Made by a program: the position numbers and the translations under genes. Below are positions 54,736-64,000 of a stretch of DNA of 64,000 bases, piece after piece. The stretch is taken from positions 210,589 through 274,588 of the forward strand of contig NZ_JADQDB010000005.1 of assembly GCF_015694405.1 (NCBI RefSeq), written 5' to 3'. The notes beneath the pieces are model-generated. The model did not search any database. It was not told the origin of the DNA and saw nothing but the letters and a program-made list of their open reading frames with translations. The stretch comes from Pelagibacterium limicola (lineage in GTDB: Bacteria > Pseudomonadota > Alphaproteobacteria > Rhizobiales > Devosiaceae). The first letter of the stretch is position 1. The number at the start of each line of letters is the position of its first letter.

Positions 54736-54960
54736 ATGAAATACCTCAACATCCTAACGCTGATCCTCGTCATCGTGGGCGGTCTGAACTGGGGGCTTGT
54801 TGGCCTCTTCGGTTTTGATCTCGTTGCCGCTCTCTTCGGCGCCGGCTCGGCGCTCTCAAGGATCGTTTATGTACTGGTGGGCCTGTCGGCCGTCTGGCAG
54901 ATCGTGCCGCTGTTTTCCCAGTTCGGATCGGGCGAGCTTGCTGCCCCCCGAAACCACTAG
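54736..54960 (+). CDS. DUF378 small membrane protein
   Basis: This 74-aa protein has two hydrophobic helices and the DUF378 pattern MKYLNILTLILVIVGGLNWG. It has the usual short polar loop between helices (VAALFGAGSALSRIVY) and a charged tail. The family is widespread and has no assigned function. It is co-oriented with the fasciclin gene 27 bases upstream, with a GGAAGGGGAAG site before the start. Confidence 0.92.
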   Translation: MKYLNILTLILVIVGGLNWGLVGLFGFDLVAALFGAGSALSRIVYVLVGLSAVWQIVPLFSQFGSGELAAPRNH

Positions 54961-54970
54961 CGATTGCAGG

Positions 54971-55000
54971 GAGCCGCTTGACCGTCAAGCGGCTCTCCTT
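54971..55000 (+). terminator. Terminator after the DUF378 gene
   Basis: A 12-bp inverted repeat GAGCCGCTTGAC/GTCAAGCGGCTC around a single C, followed by TCCTTCTT, forms a strong hairpin 11 bases after the stop. The T-run is imperfect, so some read-through to tspO is possible. Confidence 0.7.
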
Positions 55001-55017
55001 CTTGCACGGGGTGTCCA

Positions 55018-55509
55018 ATGGACGGCTTGGAATTGCTCATGCTGGCCGCCTTTCTCAGTGCGAGCTTTGTGGCCGCGTCGGCGGGTGTAATCTTCCGCCC
55101 AGGCACTTGGTACCAACGGCTCGACAAACCGCGCTGGCGGCCGCCTGACTGGCTGTTCGCGCCGGTATGGACCGCGCTTTATGCGATGATCGCAGTCTCT
55201 GGATGGCTTGTCTGGCGCGAGGCTGGATTTGTCGGAGCGAGTCTGCCGCTGGGTATCTTTGCGGTCCAGCTTCTGCTCAACGCCGCATGGTCGCCGCTCT
55301 TTTTCGGGCTCCACCGGATGGACCTGGCTCTGGTCGAGATCGTCATGCTCTGGATCGCGATCCTTCTCACCATCATTGTTTTCCAGCCCATTAGTATCGT
55401 CGCTGCCTGGCTGCTCGCTCCTTATCTGGCATGGGTGACCTTCGCCTGCGGGCTCAACTTCTCGATCTGGCAGCGCAACGCTGTCCGACCCGTGGGGCCA
55501 GCCCAATAA
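55018..55509 (+). CDS. tspO: TspO/MBR-family membrane protein
   Basis: This 163-aa protein has five helices and the tryptophan-rich TspO pattern, including WYQRLDKPRWRPPDWLFAPVWTALY, GIFAVQLLLNAAWSPLFFGL and ICLWQRN-like NFSIWQRN. Family members bind porphyrins and respond to oxygen, light or stress. Its TAA stop overlaps the next start (TAATG), so the two genes are coupled. Confidence 0.94.
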   Translation: MDGLELLMLAAFLSASFVAASAGVIFRPGTWYQRLDKPRWRPPDWLFAPVWTALYAMIAVSGWLVWREAGFVGASLPLGIFAVQLLLNAAWSPLFFGLHRMDLALVEIVMLWIAILLTIIVFQPISIVAAWLLAPYLAWVTFACGLNFSIWQRNAVRPVGPAQ

Positions 55510-56018
55510 TGTCGCCACGCCGGATTGTCGTCGACGACCTGATGCAGCGCGAATACAGCTACGAGCTCGTCGCGCCGACCGGTCGCGATTTCCACCCTGA
55601 TTTCCGGCCCGACCTTACGCCATTAGAAATGCTGGCACTGGGGGTTTTCGGCGGCAAGTACATGACCGATTGCGTGGAGGAATTTCCCAAAGCCTGGTTC
55701 CGGGACGCCAAGCTTTCCTCTGGACGGCGAGATCCCTCCCTTAACTGGTTCGGCGTCGATGCAAGCCAACCGCTCAGTGTTTGGCGGGCCCGAGGCTGGA
55801 TCCATCCCGACGACCCGCGAGGCTGGTTCCAGTGGTATTGCCGCTATTATTACGGGCGCAGGATGATGGGCGAAGATGAGCGCCAGATCGGCCGCTGGAA
55901 GGCGATGCGCCGCCATGTTGCGCAGCTCCGCCGGGCCTGCGATCCGGGCGACCGATGGTGCCGCCCGCGCCAACGCCAGGCCCTGCTTCATTGGGCCTAT
56001 GATAGCCGCAAATTATAA
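55509..56018 (+). CDS. Conserved-looking protein of unknown function
   Basis: This 169-aa basic protein is rich in R, W, D and Y: YSYELVAPTGRDFHPDFRPDLTPLEMLALGVFGG, then DPRGWFQWYCRYYYGRRM and ending LLHWAYDSRKL. It has no signal peptide or membrane helix. The density of aromatic and arginine residues suggests a structured soluble protein. It is coupled to tspO by the TAATG overlap, but I know of no described functional link. Function not assigned. Confidence 0.8.
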   Translation: MSPRRIVVDDLMQREYSYELVAPTGRDFHPDFRPDLTPLEMLALGVFGGKYMTDCVEEFPKAWFRDAKLSSGRRDPSLNWFGVDASQPLSVWRARGWIHPDDPRGWFQWYCRYYYGRRMMGEDERQIGRWKAMRRHVAQLRRACDPGDRWCRPRQRQALLHWAYDSRKL

Positions 56019-56152
56019 TCTCGCCCTTTTTTGCGCCTTTCCGGGGTTCGGTAACCCGGTTCCGCACGGCCGAGCGTCCGGCGAGATCGTCTTCGGGGGA
56101 ACTCCCAGCGGCCGGGGGCGTTTTTCTCTCATGACCCACAAAGGAGGTTGCG

Positions 56153-56353
56153 ATGGACTGGAATCGTGTTGAAGGAAACTGGAAGCAGTTTACCGGCAAG
56201 GTCAAGGAACAGTGGGGTAAACTCACTGACGACGAGATCGATCAGATCAACGGCAACCGTGAGCAGCTCGAGGGCAAGATCCAGGAGCGCTACGGAAAAG
56301 CCAAGGACGACGTCAAACGCGAAGTCGATGAATGGCATAACCGCCTTCACTGA
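56153..56353 (+). CDS. CsbD-family stress protein
   Basis: This 66-aa hydrophilic protein begins MDWNRVEGNWKQFTGKVKEQWGKLTDD, the CsbD signature, and is highly charged and helical. CsbD-like proteins are strongly induced by general stress in many bacteria, but their molecular role is unknown. A near-perfect AAAGGAGG site precedes it and a terminator follows at once, so it forms its own highly translated unit. Confidence 0.93.
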   Translation: MDWNRVEGNWKQFTGKVKEQWGKLTDDEIDQINGNREQLEGKIQERYGKAKDDVKREVDEWHNRLH

Positions 56354-56364
56354 TCGGATAATCG

Positions 56365-56392
56365 AAAACCCCGCCCCATCTGGCGGGGTTTT
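56365..56392 (+). terminator. Terminator after csbD-like gene
   Basis: AAAACCCCGCC and GGCGGGGTTTT form an 11-bp stem with the final TTTT inside the repeat, 11 bases after the CsbD stop. It is symmetric enough to act on both strands, but no minus-strand gene needs it. Confidence 0.88.
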
Positions 56393-56453
56393 GCTTTGTC
56401 CGGCCCGCGACGCTTCACTTGATTTTTGAACAAGCGGCCTCTGGCCTTCCCCG

Positions 56454-56482
56454 TGGACCTTTCCCAAGTGTGTGCTAGTCTG
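56454..56482 (+). promoter_or_regulatory. Candidate promoter of the thiD riboswitch transcript
   Basis: TGGACC (56454-56459) and TAGTCT (56477-56482) are spaced 17 bases, and lie directly upstream of the TPP aptamer. Both boxes are imperfect. The position fits. Confidence 0.4.
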
Positions 56483-56490
56483 GCCCCGAC

Positions 56491-56590
56491 CGAGGGGAGC
56501 CCCGACAGGGGGCTGAGATTCTGCCGGCCGCATAGCAGCGCAGTGACCCTTTGAACCTGATCCGGATCATGCCGGCGAAGGGACGGGCAC
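56491..56590 (+). promoter_or_regulatory. TPP riboswitch upstream of thiD
   Basis: The conserved THI-box blocks are present in order: GGGGAGCCCC and GGGGGCTGAGATTCTG, a variable stem, then GACCCTTTGAACCTGATCCG and ATCATGCCGGCGAAGGGA. Thiamine pyrophosphate binding should repress the downstream gene. About 170 bases separate the aptamer from thiD, and the gap contains a 43-codon ORF. Confidence 0.95.
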
Positions 56591-56633
56591 AGGCGCCTTA
56601 TCCCTTTTGCCGGCCGCACCGTCGAGGGCGCCC

Positions 56634-56765
56634 ATGACAATTTCCCGTATTCCATCCTCCCCCGTCCAGCGGGCAGACGCCCCGGCCATGACGTCAGCCG
56701 GTGAGCGTCGTCAGGAAGCTCCCGGCACGGCCTTCGGCTTGCTGACGGCGGTTATCGCGCCATGA
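56634..56765 (+). CDS. Small ORF between TPP riboswitch and thiD
   Basis: This 43-codon ORF (MTISRIPSSPVQRADAP...) starts after GAGGGCG and its TGA stop overlaps the thiD ATG (ATGA). The peptide has no recognised domain and may be a translated leader that couples thiD translation to riboswitch state. It could also be a decayed gene remnant or chance. Codon use looks similar to neighbours, so I rate it as plausible only. Confidence 0.35.
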   Translation: MTISRIPSSPVQRADAPAMTSAGERRQEAPGTAFGLLTAVIAP

Positions 56766-57583
56766 TCGCCAATGTTCTCAGTATCGCCGGCACCGACCCG
56801 ACGGGGGGAGCCGGCATACATGCGGACCTAAAGGTCATCTCGGCGAATGGCGCCTACGCCATGGCTGCGGTCACGGCGGTGGTGGCGCAAAACACGCAAG
56901 GGGTGCAGGCCGTCCTCCCCCTCGAACCCGGCATCGTCTGTGCCCAGATCGACGCCGTTTTCGAGGATGTACGGGTCGATGCGGTCAAGATCGGCATGGT
57001 GGCGAATGCGGACATCGCCGAAGCGATTGCCGGTCGCCTCCGCCATCATGGCGCGGCCAACATCGTGCTCGATCCCGTCATGGTGGCCAAGAGTGGCGAT
57101 GACTTGCTCGATCCCGACGCTGTGGCCGCGGTCCGCGAATTGCTCGTGCCTCTCGCGCGGATCATCACGCCGAACCTGCCCGAAGCCGGCGTTCTGCTCG
57201 GTGCTGCTCCCGACTGGACGCTGGAGGAAATGCGAGCGCGGGTTGCGGACCTGCGGCGGCTGGGGCCGGAATGGACCCTGCTCAAAGGCGGTCACCTCCC
57301 AGGATTGACCGAAAGCACCGATTTGCTGCATGGACCAGCCGGAACGATCGAATTATCGGCGCCCCGGATCCGGACACGCAACGACCACGGGACCGGGTGC
57401 ACGCTCTCGGCTGCCATTGCGGCACTCTTGCCAAGGCATACAATGGAAGAGAGCGTGAGGGGGGCAAAGATCTATCTCTCCGGCGCGCTGGCGGCGAGCG
57501 AGGCATTGACAGTGGGGCGCGGCCACGGCCCCCTCCATCATTTTCACGAGCTTTGGGATGGCCTGGAATCCCGGTCGGGGTAA
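56762..57583 (+). CDS. thiD: Hydroxymethylpyrimidine/phosphomethylpyrimidine kinase
   Basis: This 273-aa ribokinase-like enzyme has [18 protein letters not shown] (substrate loop), [13 protein letters not shown] and the anion-hole motif [16 protein letters not shown] near the C-terminus. It phosphorylates HMP and HMP-phosphate for thiamine synthesis. It is alone on the plus strand; its last 40 bases overlap the 3' end of thiE on the other strand. Its TPP riboswitch is separate from that of thiC. Confidence 0.96.
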   Translation: MIANVLSIAGTDPTGGAGIHADLKVISANGAYAMAAVTAVVAQNTQGVQAVLPLEPGIVCAQIDAVFEDVRVDAVKIGMVANADIAEAIAGRLRHHGAANIVLDPVMVAKSGDDLLDPDAVAAVRELLVPLARIITPNLPEAGVLLGAAPDWTLEEMRARVADLRRLGPEWTLLKGGHLPGLTESTDLLHGPAGTIELSAPRIRTRNDHGTGCTLSAAIAALLPRHTMEESVRGAKIYLSGALAASEALTVGRGHGPLHHFHELWDGLESRSG

Positions 57584-58254
57584 CCGATCGGGCGGCCGCC
57601 GGACCGCAGTGATTTGCCTGAGGCGCGGCTCGCTGCGATGGCCCTGGCAAGTCCATGGGCGGCAGCCTGGGGATCGGGCTGGCCGCAGATGGCCGATACC
57701 ACCGCGAGCCCTTCCGCACCGCTCGCCATCACCGAGGCAACATGATGCGGTTTCAGCCCACCGATGGCGACGGCCGGGACCGGGCTAAGCGCGACGATAC
57801 GCGCCAGCCCCTCGATACCGATCGGGCGCTCGTGGTCGGGCTTGGTCGGGGTGTCGAAAACGGGACCGACGCCCACATAGTCGACCGCCGAAGCGTCGAC
57901 CCTGCTGACAGCCGCCTCGGTTTCCACCGACAGGCCGAGGATCTTGCCGTGCCCAATCCTTTCCCGCGCTTGCCGCGCGCCCATGTCCTTCTGCCCGACA
58001 TGAAGGCCATCGGCGTCGACAGCGAGCATGGCGTCGAGGTTGTCGTTGACAATCAGGGCCGCGTCGGTGCCGGCCAGGGCCGATTTGAGCGCTCGGCCTA
58101 CCGCGACGAGGCCGGCGGTTCCCGCGGTCTTGTCGCGGAGCTGGACCATCGTTGCGCCGCCTGCCACCGCCGCGCGCGCAGTCTCCACCATGGAGAGGCT
58201 TCGGCAAAGATCGGGATCGAGCACGAGATAGAGCGAAAGGTCGAACTGCGTCAT
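57544..58254 (-). CDS. thiE: Thiamine phosphate synthase
   Basis: This 236-aa TIM-barrel enzyme has MVQLRDKT, HVGQKDMGA, YVGVGPVFDTPTKPD and PAVAIGGLKPHHV, the standard ThiE sites for the pyrimidine and thiazole phosphates. It couples HMP-PP with thiazole phosphate. The C-terminal 25 residues (S/R/G-rich) extend beyond the family end and overlap thiD in antisense. Its start overlaps the thiM stop (ATGA). Confidence 0.95.
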   Translation of the reverse strand: MTQFDLSLYLVLDPDLCRSLSMVETARAAVAGGATMVQLRDKTAGTAGLVAVGRALKSALAGTDAALIVNDNLDAMLAVDADGLHVGQKDMGARQARERIGHGKILGLSVETEAAVSRVDASAVDYVGVGPVFDTPTKPDHERPIGIEGLARIVALSPVPAVAIGGLKPHHVASVMASGAEGLAVVSAICGQPDPQAAAHGLARAIAASRASGKSLRSGGRPIGYPDRDSRPSQSS

Positions 58255-59045
58255 GCCGACACGATCCGGCCCTGGGCTTCCAGGGTCTGTGCATCGAGGG
58301 CATGGAGAGCATCGAGGAAGCGCACCGCGAAGGAGCCCGGCCCCTCGGCACCATGCGCCGCCCTTTCTCCTGCCACGGCGAAGACGGCGAGCGCGGCCAC
58401 CGTTGCATCGAACGGCTCATCCGGAGCGATTGCGGCGAAGGCGCCGACCAGCGCGGTCAGCGAACAGCCGAGCGCGGTCACCTTGGGCATCAGCGCCGAG
58501 CCGCCCGAAATGCGCACCTGCCTTTCACCATCGGTGACAAAATCGACGGCACCCGTGACGGCGACGACCGCCGCGCACGCCTTTGCCAGCTGCCGCGCGA
58601 CATCCTCTGCGCGCTCGACCGGATCGCCGCTATCGACACCCTGGCCGGAACTTTGCCCGCCGCCGAGCGCGATGATTTCCGAGGCGTTGCCACGAATGAT
58701 AGCCGGGCGCAGGTCGAGCAACTCGGCGACCGTCCTTTGCCGCAATCTGGTGGCGAAATGGGCAACGGGGTCGAGCACCCACGGCCTTTTGGCCCGGGTC
58801 GCGCCCTTCACCGCCGCCTTCATCCCGGAAATCCAGGCGGGCGACAGCGTGCCGATATTGACCGTCAGGGCCCCGGCGATCATCGCGAACTCTTCGGCCT
58901 CCTCCTCGGCATGAACCATGGCTGGAGAAGCCCCCGCCGCGAGCAGAACGTTGGCCGCGACGTTCATCGCCACATAGTTGGTGATGCACTGGACGAGGGG
59001 TGCGGCGGCGCGCATGCGGATGAAGAGAGATGAGGGCGTGGTCAT
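58251..59045 (-). CDS. thiM: Hydroxyethylthiazole kinase
   Basis: This 264-aa kinase has LVQCITNYVAMNVAANVLLAAGASPAM at the start, VTGAVDFVTDG in the middle and VTALGCSLTALVGAF, where the catalytic cysteine lies. It phosphorylates hydroxyethylthiazole, a salvage step. The motif reads LGCSLT rather than GTGCxLS, so the anion-hole region is somewhat divergent. It lies between thiE and thiC, four bases after the latter. Confidence 0.93.
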   Translation of the reverse strand: MTTPSSLFIRMRAAAPLVQCITNYVAMNVAANVLLAAGASPAMVHAEEEAEEFAMIAGALTVNIGTLSPAWISGMKAAVKGATRAKRPWVLDPVAHFATRLRQRTVAELLDLRPAIIRGNASEIIALGGGQSSGQGVDSGDPVERAEDVARQLAKACAAVVAVTGAVDFVTDGERQVRISGGSALMPKVTALGCSLTALVGAFAAIAPDEPFDATVAALAVFAVAGERAAHGAEGPGSFAVRFLDALHALDAQTLEAQGRIVSA

Positions 59046-59048
59046 TGT

Positions 59049-61050
<2,002 letters not shown>

Positions 61051-61060
61051 TGAAGGCTGC

Positions 61061-61089
61061 AAAATGCGAGTGGATGCGGGAGATGTCAA
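61061..61089 (-). promoter_or_regulatory. Promoter of the thiC riboswitch transcript
   Basis: TTGACA (61084-61089) and CATTTT (61061-61066) are separated by 17 bases on the minus strand. The aptamer begins about a dozen bases downstream. The -35 box is perfect and the -10 is weak, a plausible pair for a strongly regulated gene. Confidence 0.6.
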
Positions 61090-61119
61090 TCGCCTTTCCG
61101 ACGAGCGGTCCGCGCCGCC

Positions 61120-61770
61120 TCAGCGCGCCGCCCAGAGCAAGCCGCGCCGGAGAATTGTGCGGACATGGGGAATCTCCAGTTCGTCCGCGGTGTGGCCGAG
61201 CGAGGAATAGAACACGCGCCCCTTGTCATGGTTGGTGACGAAGACCACCGGCATGACGACATCCTTGCGCCAGGGATGAAACTCTCCCGAAAACGTCGTG
61301 GTGGCCAGCACGTCCACGGCCGGGTCGTAGTTGAGGTAATACTGCTCGGAGGTATGCTCGAAGCTCTCGATCCCAGCCATGATGGGGTGGTCCGGGCGGG
61401 TAACCTCGACCCTATAGGTCACGATATCGCCGGGGTGCTGCACCCAGTAGCAGCTGGCGGCATAGCGGAACGGGACGCTGGCGCGAAAGGTCGTGGCGAG
61501 GCCCATGTGATAGCTGGCAAGCCCGGTGCCCGCCCGGATGGCGGCTATGAGCCTCTCCATCTTCTCGGGCGCCAGAGTACCGTCGGTGATGACCGGCACG
61601 ACGAGATCGTTGCTCCCCACGTCTTCGGCCCCGAGGGCGTCGTAGTCCGGCGTAACCGTGACGGCAAACCCCTCTTCCTCGAGCAGGGTCCGCACCACCT
61701 GCGCGCCGCGCTCGGGCGTATGCAGTTCCATGCCGCCCCAGACCACGAGCGCCTTCTTTTGTTGCGTCAT
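61120..61770 (-). CDS. ThuA-like domain protein
   Basis: This 216-aa protein starts [21 protein letters not shown] and has ThuA-type features: [44 protein letters not shown]. ThuA belongs to the class I glutamine amidotransferase-like fold, linked to trehalose and other disaccharide use, though catalysis is unproven. It overlaps the acyltransferase-fusion gene by ATGA and ends before the thiC promoter, so it is the last gene of a sugar-related operon. Confidence 0.88.
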   Translation of the reverse strand: MTQQKKALVVWGGMELHTPERGAQVVRTLLEEEGFAVTVTPDYDALGAEDVGSNDLVVPVITDGTLAPEKMERLIAAIRAGTGLASYHMGLATTFRASVPFRYAASCYWVQHPGDIVTYRVEVTRPDHPIMAGIESFEHTSEQYYLNYDPAVDVLATTTFSGEFHPWRKDVVMPVVFVTNHDKGRVFYSSLGHTADELEIPHVRTILRRGLLWAAR

Positions 61771-63491
61771 AGTCCGAGCCCCACCGCTTGCGTGCGATGC
61801 ACGCCCTTGGGCACGAAGGCGAAATCGTCCTCGATACCCAAGAGCTTGGCCGCCAGATGCACGACCGAGAGCCACATTTCGGTGCCCTGCAAGCCAGGTT
61901 CCTGCCCATCGGCGAAGGGAAAACCCTTTTCATCCTGCCAGCGTTCTCCGGCGCGAGCGATAATGGCGCGCGCGACCTCCTCGGCTTCGGCCCTACGGTG
62001 ATCTGTCTGACCAAGGCAGAGCAGCAGGGGATGAATGGTGTCGAGCAGGTTGCAGGCAGTATAGGTCGCACCTGAAAAGCCGCCATATTGACGGTAATTG
62101 AGCAGCACGGAATCGATCGCGCGCTCGGGCCTGGGCACGGCAATGCCGAATTGCGCATAGGTGCCGCGCGTGAGCCGGTAAAAGCCATTGACGGGCTGGA
62201 GCAGGCCTTGCTCCAGGGTGGGTGAGCCCCACAGCCCCGTCCCCCTGTCCTGATGCAGCGCCAGCCAGCCGAACAGGGTTTCGCGCACCGTGCCAGAGGT
62301 GAAATAGCGGGCGTTGAAATAGAGCGCGGTGCCGATGGTGTCCACGTCCGCGCCGGCTGCCCAGGCCCGTTCCCGCCAGGTCAGACTTTCGAGCCACTGG
62401 CAGAGTTCATGGGCCGGGAGTTCCACCGCTGAAACCGGATGGAGCGGTCGTGCGCCCAGCACCTCAAGCGCATAACCGACAGCGAGAACGTTGTAGAGGG
62501 CGAGGCCGTCCCGGCGCAATTCCGCGCCCGGAAGCGGTCGCTGCCAGGGGTCGGGAAAAAGACCGGTCACGGGCTCCTGGACGGCCTGAAGCCGCGTGAC
62601 GGCCGCGTCCCGATCCAGCCCCTCGGGCGTACCGCCGAAGCCGGTGGCGATCTCGATGGCATCGCAGAGATGCCGGATGCTCATGCGATTTTCGCCATGG
62701 TTCTCGCGCGAGAGATATTCGCCATTGTCCATGTTGCGCCTAAGAATGGCCTGGTGTTGCGCGGCGGCGCGGGCGCTCAGCGTCCGCAGCTGCTCGCGCA
62801 CCCCGTCCTGCCTGCCGCGCCCGCGAAACCGCAGCACCTTGGCCGGAACTCCGCCGACAATGGCCAGCGGCGGCACGTCCTTGCTGACTACGGCCCCTGC
62901 AGCGATCACCGCGCCGCGTCCGATGCGCACCCCGTCGACGACGACAGCATTGGCGCCGATCCACACATCGTCCTCGATTGTGATGCCGCGCGTTTCGTGC
63001 GCCTGCTTGTAGATCGGCACGTCCGGGTCGTCATAGCCGTGATTGAAGCCGACAAGCGAAGCATGACTGGCAATGCGCACGCCGTCGCCGCAACTGACCT
63101 TGCCAGACAGCGTCGCATAGGGGTTGACGGTGCAATGGGCGCCCAGCGTCACCTCTCCGCGCACCAGGGCATGACCGGCGATCCAGCTTTGCTCACCCAA
63201 GTCTAGCCGAGTGGTGAAAATGGCGGCTTCGGCGGCGATATAGGCGGTTGGGTGGATAGCGGCGCCAGCCCTTTCGCGCAGTAGCGCGAGACGCGCCTGG
63301 TGCTCGGGACTCGCAATGTCGTCGGCCTGGCGTTCCCAGGTCAGGAATTGCAGACGGGCGCGATGCAGGGCCGCTTCATCGGACTCATGCCGCGCGCCCT
63401 CCTCGGCTGCCCCTAATGCCTCTGCACGCTCTCGGTCGGTGTCGCGGTGGTGGTCCGCCAACGGGCCCGATGGGTGGGTTAGTCCGGACAT
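61767..63491 (-). CDS. Hexapeptide acyltransferase fused to a helical domain
   Basis: This 574-aa protein has an alpha-helical lead (1-75), then a left-handed beta-helix acyltransferase (about 78-225). That domain has [37 protein letters not shown] with the CAT-like catalytic His, [17 protein letters not shown] and GGVPAKV. A helical region follows (about 235-574; repeats of hydrophobic helices with [22 protein letters not shown] and [15 protein letters not shown]), which resembles an alpha/alpha-toroid. Start TAATG overlaps the dehydrogenase stop. I know of no named family for the combination. A role in O-acylation of a sugar or glycan is possible. Confidence 0.75.
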   Translation of the reverse strand: MSGLTHPSGPLADHHRDTDRERAEALGAAEEGARHESDEAALHRARLQFLTWERQADDIASPEHQARLALLRERAGAAIHPTAYIAAEAAIFTTRLDLGEQSWIAGHALVRGEVTLGAHCTVNPYATLSGKVSCGDGVRIASHASLVGFNHGYDDPDVPIYKQAHETRGITIEDDVWIGANAVVVDGVRIGRGAVIAAGAVVSKDVPPLAIVGGVPAKVLRFRGRGRQDGVREQLRTLSARAAAQHQAILRRNMDNGEYLSRENHGENRMSIRHLCDAIEIATGFGGTPEGLDRDAAVTRLQAVQEPVTGLFPDPWQRPLPGAELRRDGLALYNVLAVGYALEVLGARPLHPVSAVELPAHELCQWLESLTWRERAWAAGADVDTIGTALYFNARYFTSGTVRETLFGWLALHQDRGTGLWGSPTLEQGLLQPVNGFYRLTRGTYAQFGIAVPRPERAIDSVLLNYRQYGGFSGATYTACNLLDTIHPLLLCLGQTDHRRAEAEEVARAIIARAGERWQDEKGFPFADGQEPGLQGTEMWLSVVHLAAKLLGIEDDFAFVPKGVHRTQAVGLGL

Positions 63492-64000
63492 TACGCCAAC
63501 CTCTCGAGCAATTCGGGTACGATTTCATAGAGCAGGGGTTCGCCGCGCGTATAACGTTCGACTTCCTCCACGGCCATCAAGCCCAGCCGGGCCCGCTCCG
63601 TGCCAATGGCACCGGCGATGTGCGGGGTGAGAAAGACGTTGGGTAGCGTGAAAAAGGGCGATCCCGGCTCGGGGATTTCCGGATCGGTGACGTCGATCAC
63701 GGCATGGATGCGCCCGGTCTGCAGTTCGGCCAGCAGGGCTGCCTCGTCGACCAGGGCACCCCTTGCCGTATTGATGAACCCCGCGCCGTCCCGCATGAGC
63801 TTGAGCTGACTGGACCCGATCATGGCCCGTGTGGTTGGCAAGGAGGGGGCATGGAGCGAGACGACATCGGACCGGGCCATCAACGCGTCCAGTTCGACAA
63901 GTTCGACATGCTCGGTCACCGGATCGCCGGGCTGCACGAAGGGGTCGTAGAGCAGAACGGTGAAATCGAAACCTGCCAGCATGGCGGCCACCTTTCGACC
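63491..64000 (-). CDS. D-isomer-specific 2-hydroxyacid dehydrogenase (5' end off window)
   Basis: The visible 170 C-terminal residues include the NAD-binding fold ([20 protein letters not shown]), [36 protein letters not shown] and the catalytic-region [11 protein letters not shown] with the conserved histidine. The frame continues past the right edge, so the start is outside. Family enzymes reduce 2-keto acids or oxidise hydroxyacids with NAD. It overlaps the acyltransferase fusion by one base (TAATG), making the three genes one operon. Confidence 0.85.
   Translation of the reverse strand, partial: GRKVAAMLAGFDFTVLLYDPFVQPGDPVTEHVELVELDALMARSDVVSLHAPSLPTTRAMIGSSQLKLMRDGAGFINTARGALVDEAALLAELQTGRIHAVIDVTDPEIPEPGSPFFTLPNVFLTPHIAGAIGTERARLGLMAVEEVERYTRGEPLLYEIVPELLERLA

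Overview
The window reads as a chromosomal segment of a GC-rich alphaproteobacterium, most likely from the order Hyphomicrobiales (Devosia/Pelagibacterium-like). This is inferred from the Tad/Flp pilus gene set, CtrA-like TTAA sites, alphaproteobacterial promoter-like hexamers, the GguR/GguC-type sugar locus, the YtfQRT-YjfF transporter and the trehalose and TRAP-TAXI content. No rRNA, tRNA, insertion sequence, prophage or CRISPR array was recognised. Genes are dense, with many ATGA start/stop overlaps, so most same-strand runs look like operons.

Layout. 1-365: an FMN riboswitch on the minus strand whose gene lies just off the left edge, and a strong minus-strand terminator. 332-527: a compact structured transcript carrying a 25-codon ORF with an extraordinarily strong ribosome binding site. 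658-4627: a SulP anion transporter and a GntR(YtrA)-ABC ATPase-permease operon. 4748-8720: a KefB-type antiporter, a HAD nucleotidase and an unknown exported protein. 8773-19142: housekeeping genes (LOG protein, dapD-dapE, two paralogous small membrane proteins, def-fmt-truA, rmuC, DUF72, recQ). 19139-29730: a Tad pilus locus (cpaA, cpaB, cpaC, cpaE, cpaF, tadB, tadC, two Flp pilins, a solo secretin N-domain protein and two TadE-like pseudopilins) that lacks cpaD.

29753-36235: a TAXI-TRAP transporter, a universal stress protein, a class III aminotransferase and a beta-keto acid cleavage enzyme, all on the minus strand with small gaps. This looks like uptake plus degradation of an unidentified amino compound. 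36392-46016: a furanose-type sugar ABC transporter, a Gfo/Idh dehydrogenase, an L-arabinonate dehydratase-like enzyme and an AraD1/GguC protein, facing a divergent LysR regulator. Together they suggest oxidative (non-phosphorylative) use of L-arabinose and/or D-galactose. 46078-53321: glgX-glgC-treY-treZ, conversion of alpha-glucan to trehalose, with an unusual short GlgC.

53469-56353: an XRE-cupin regulator divergent from a run of small stress or envelope genes (fasciclin, DUF378, TspO, an unknown protein, CsbD). 56454-61089: thiamine genes thiD (+) and thiC-thiM-thiE (-), each branch preceded by its own TPP riboswitch. 61120-64000: a ThuA-like protein, an unusual hexapeptide-acyltransferase/helical-domain fusion and a truncated 2-hydroxyacid dehydrogenase, overlapping as one operon.

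The items most worth follow-up are the small RNA/peptide at 332-527, the TRAP-aminotransferase-cleavage operon, the acyltransferase fusion operon, the 12-bp phased TTAA array before cpaB and the 43-codon ORF between a TPP riboswitch and thiD. All functional calls come from motif reading; no database search was run.
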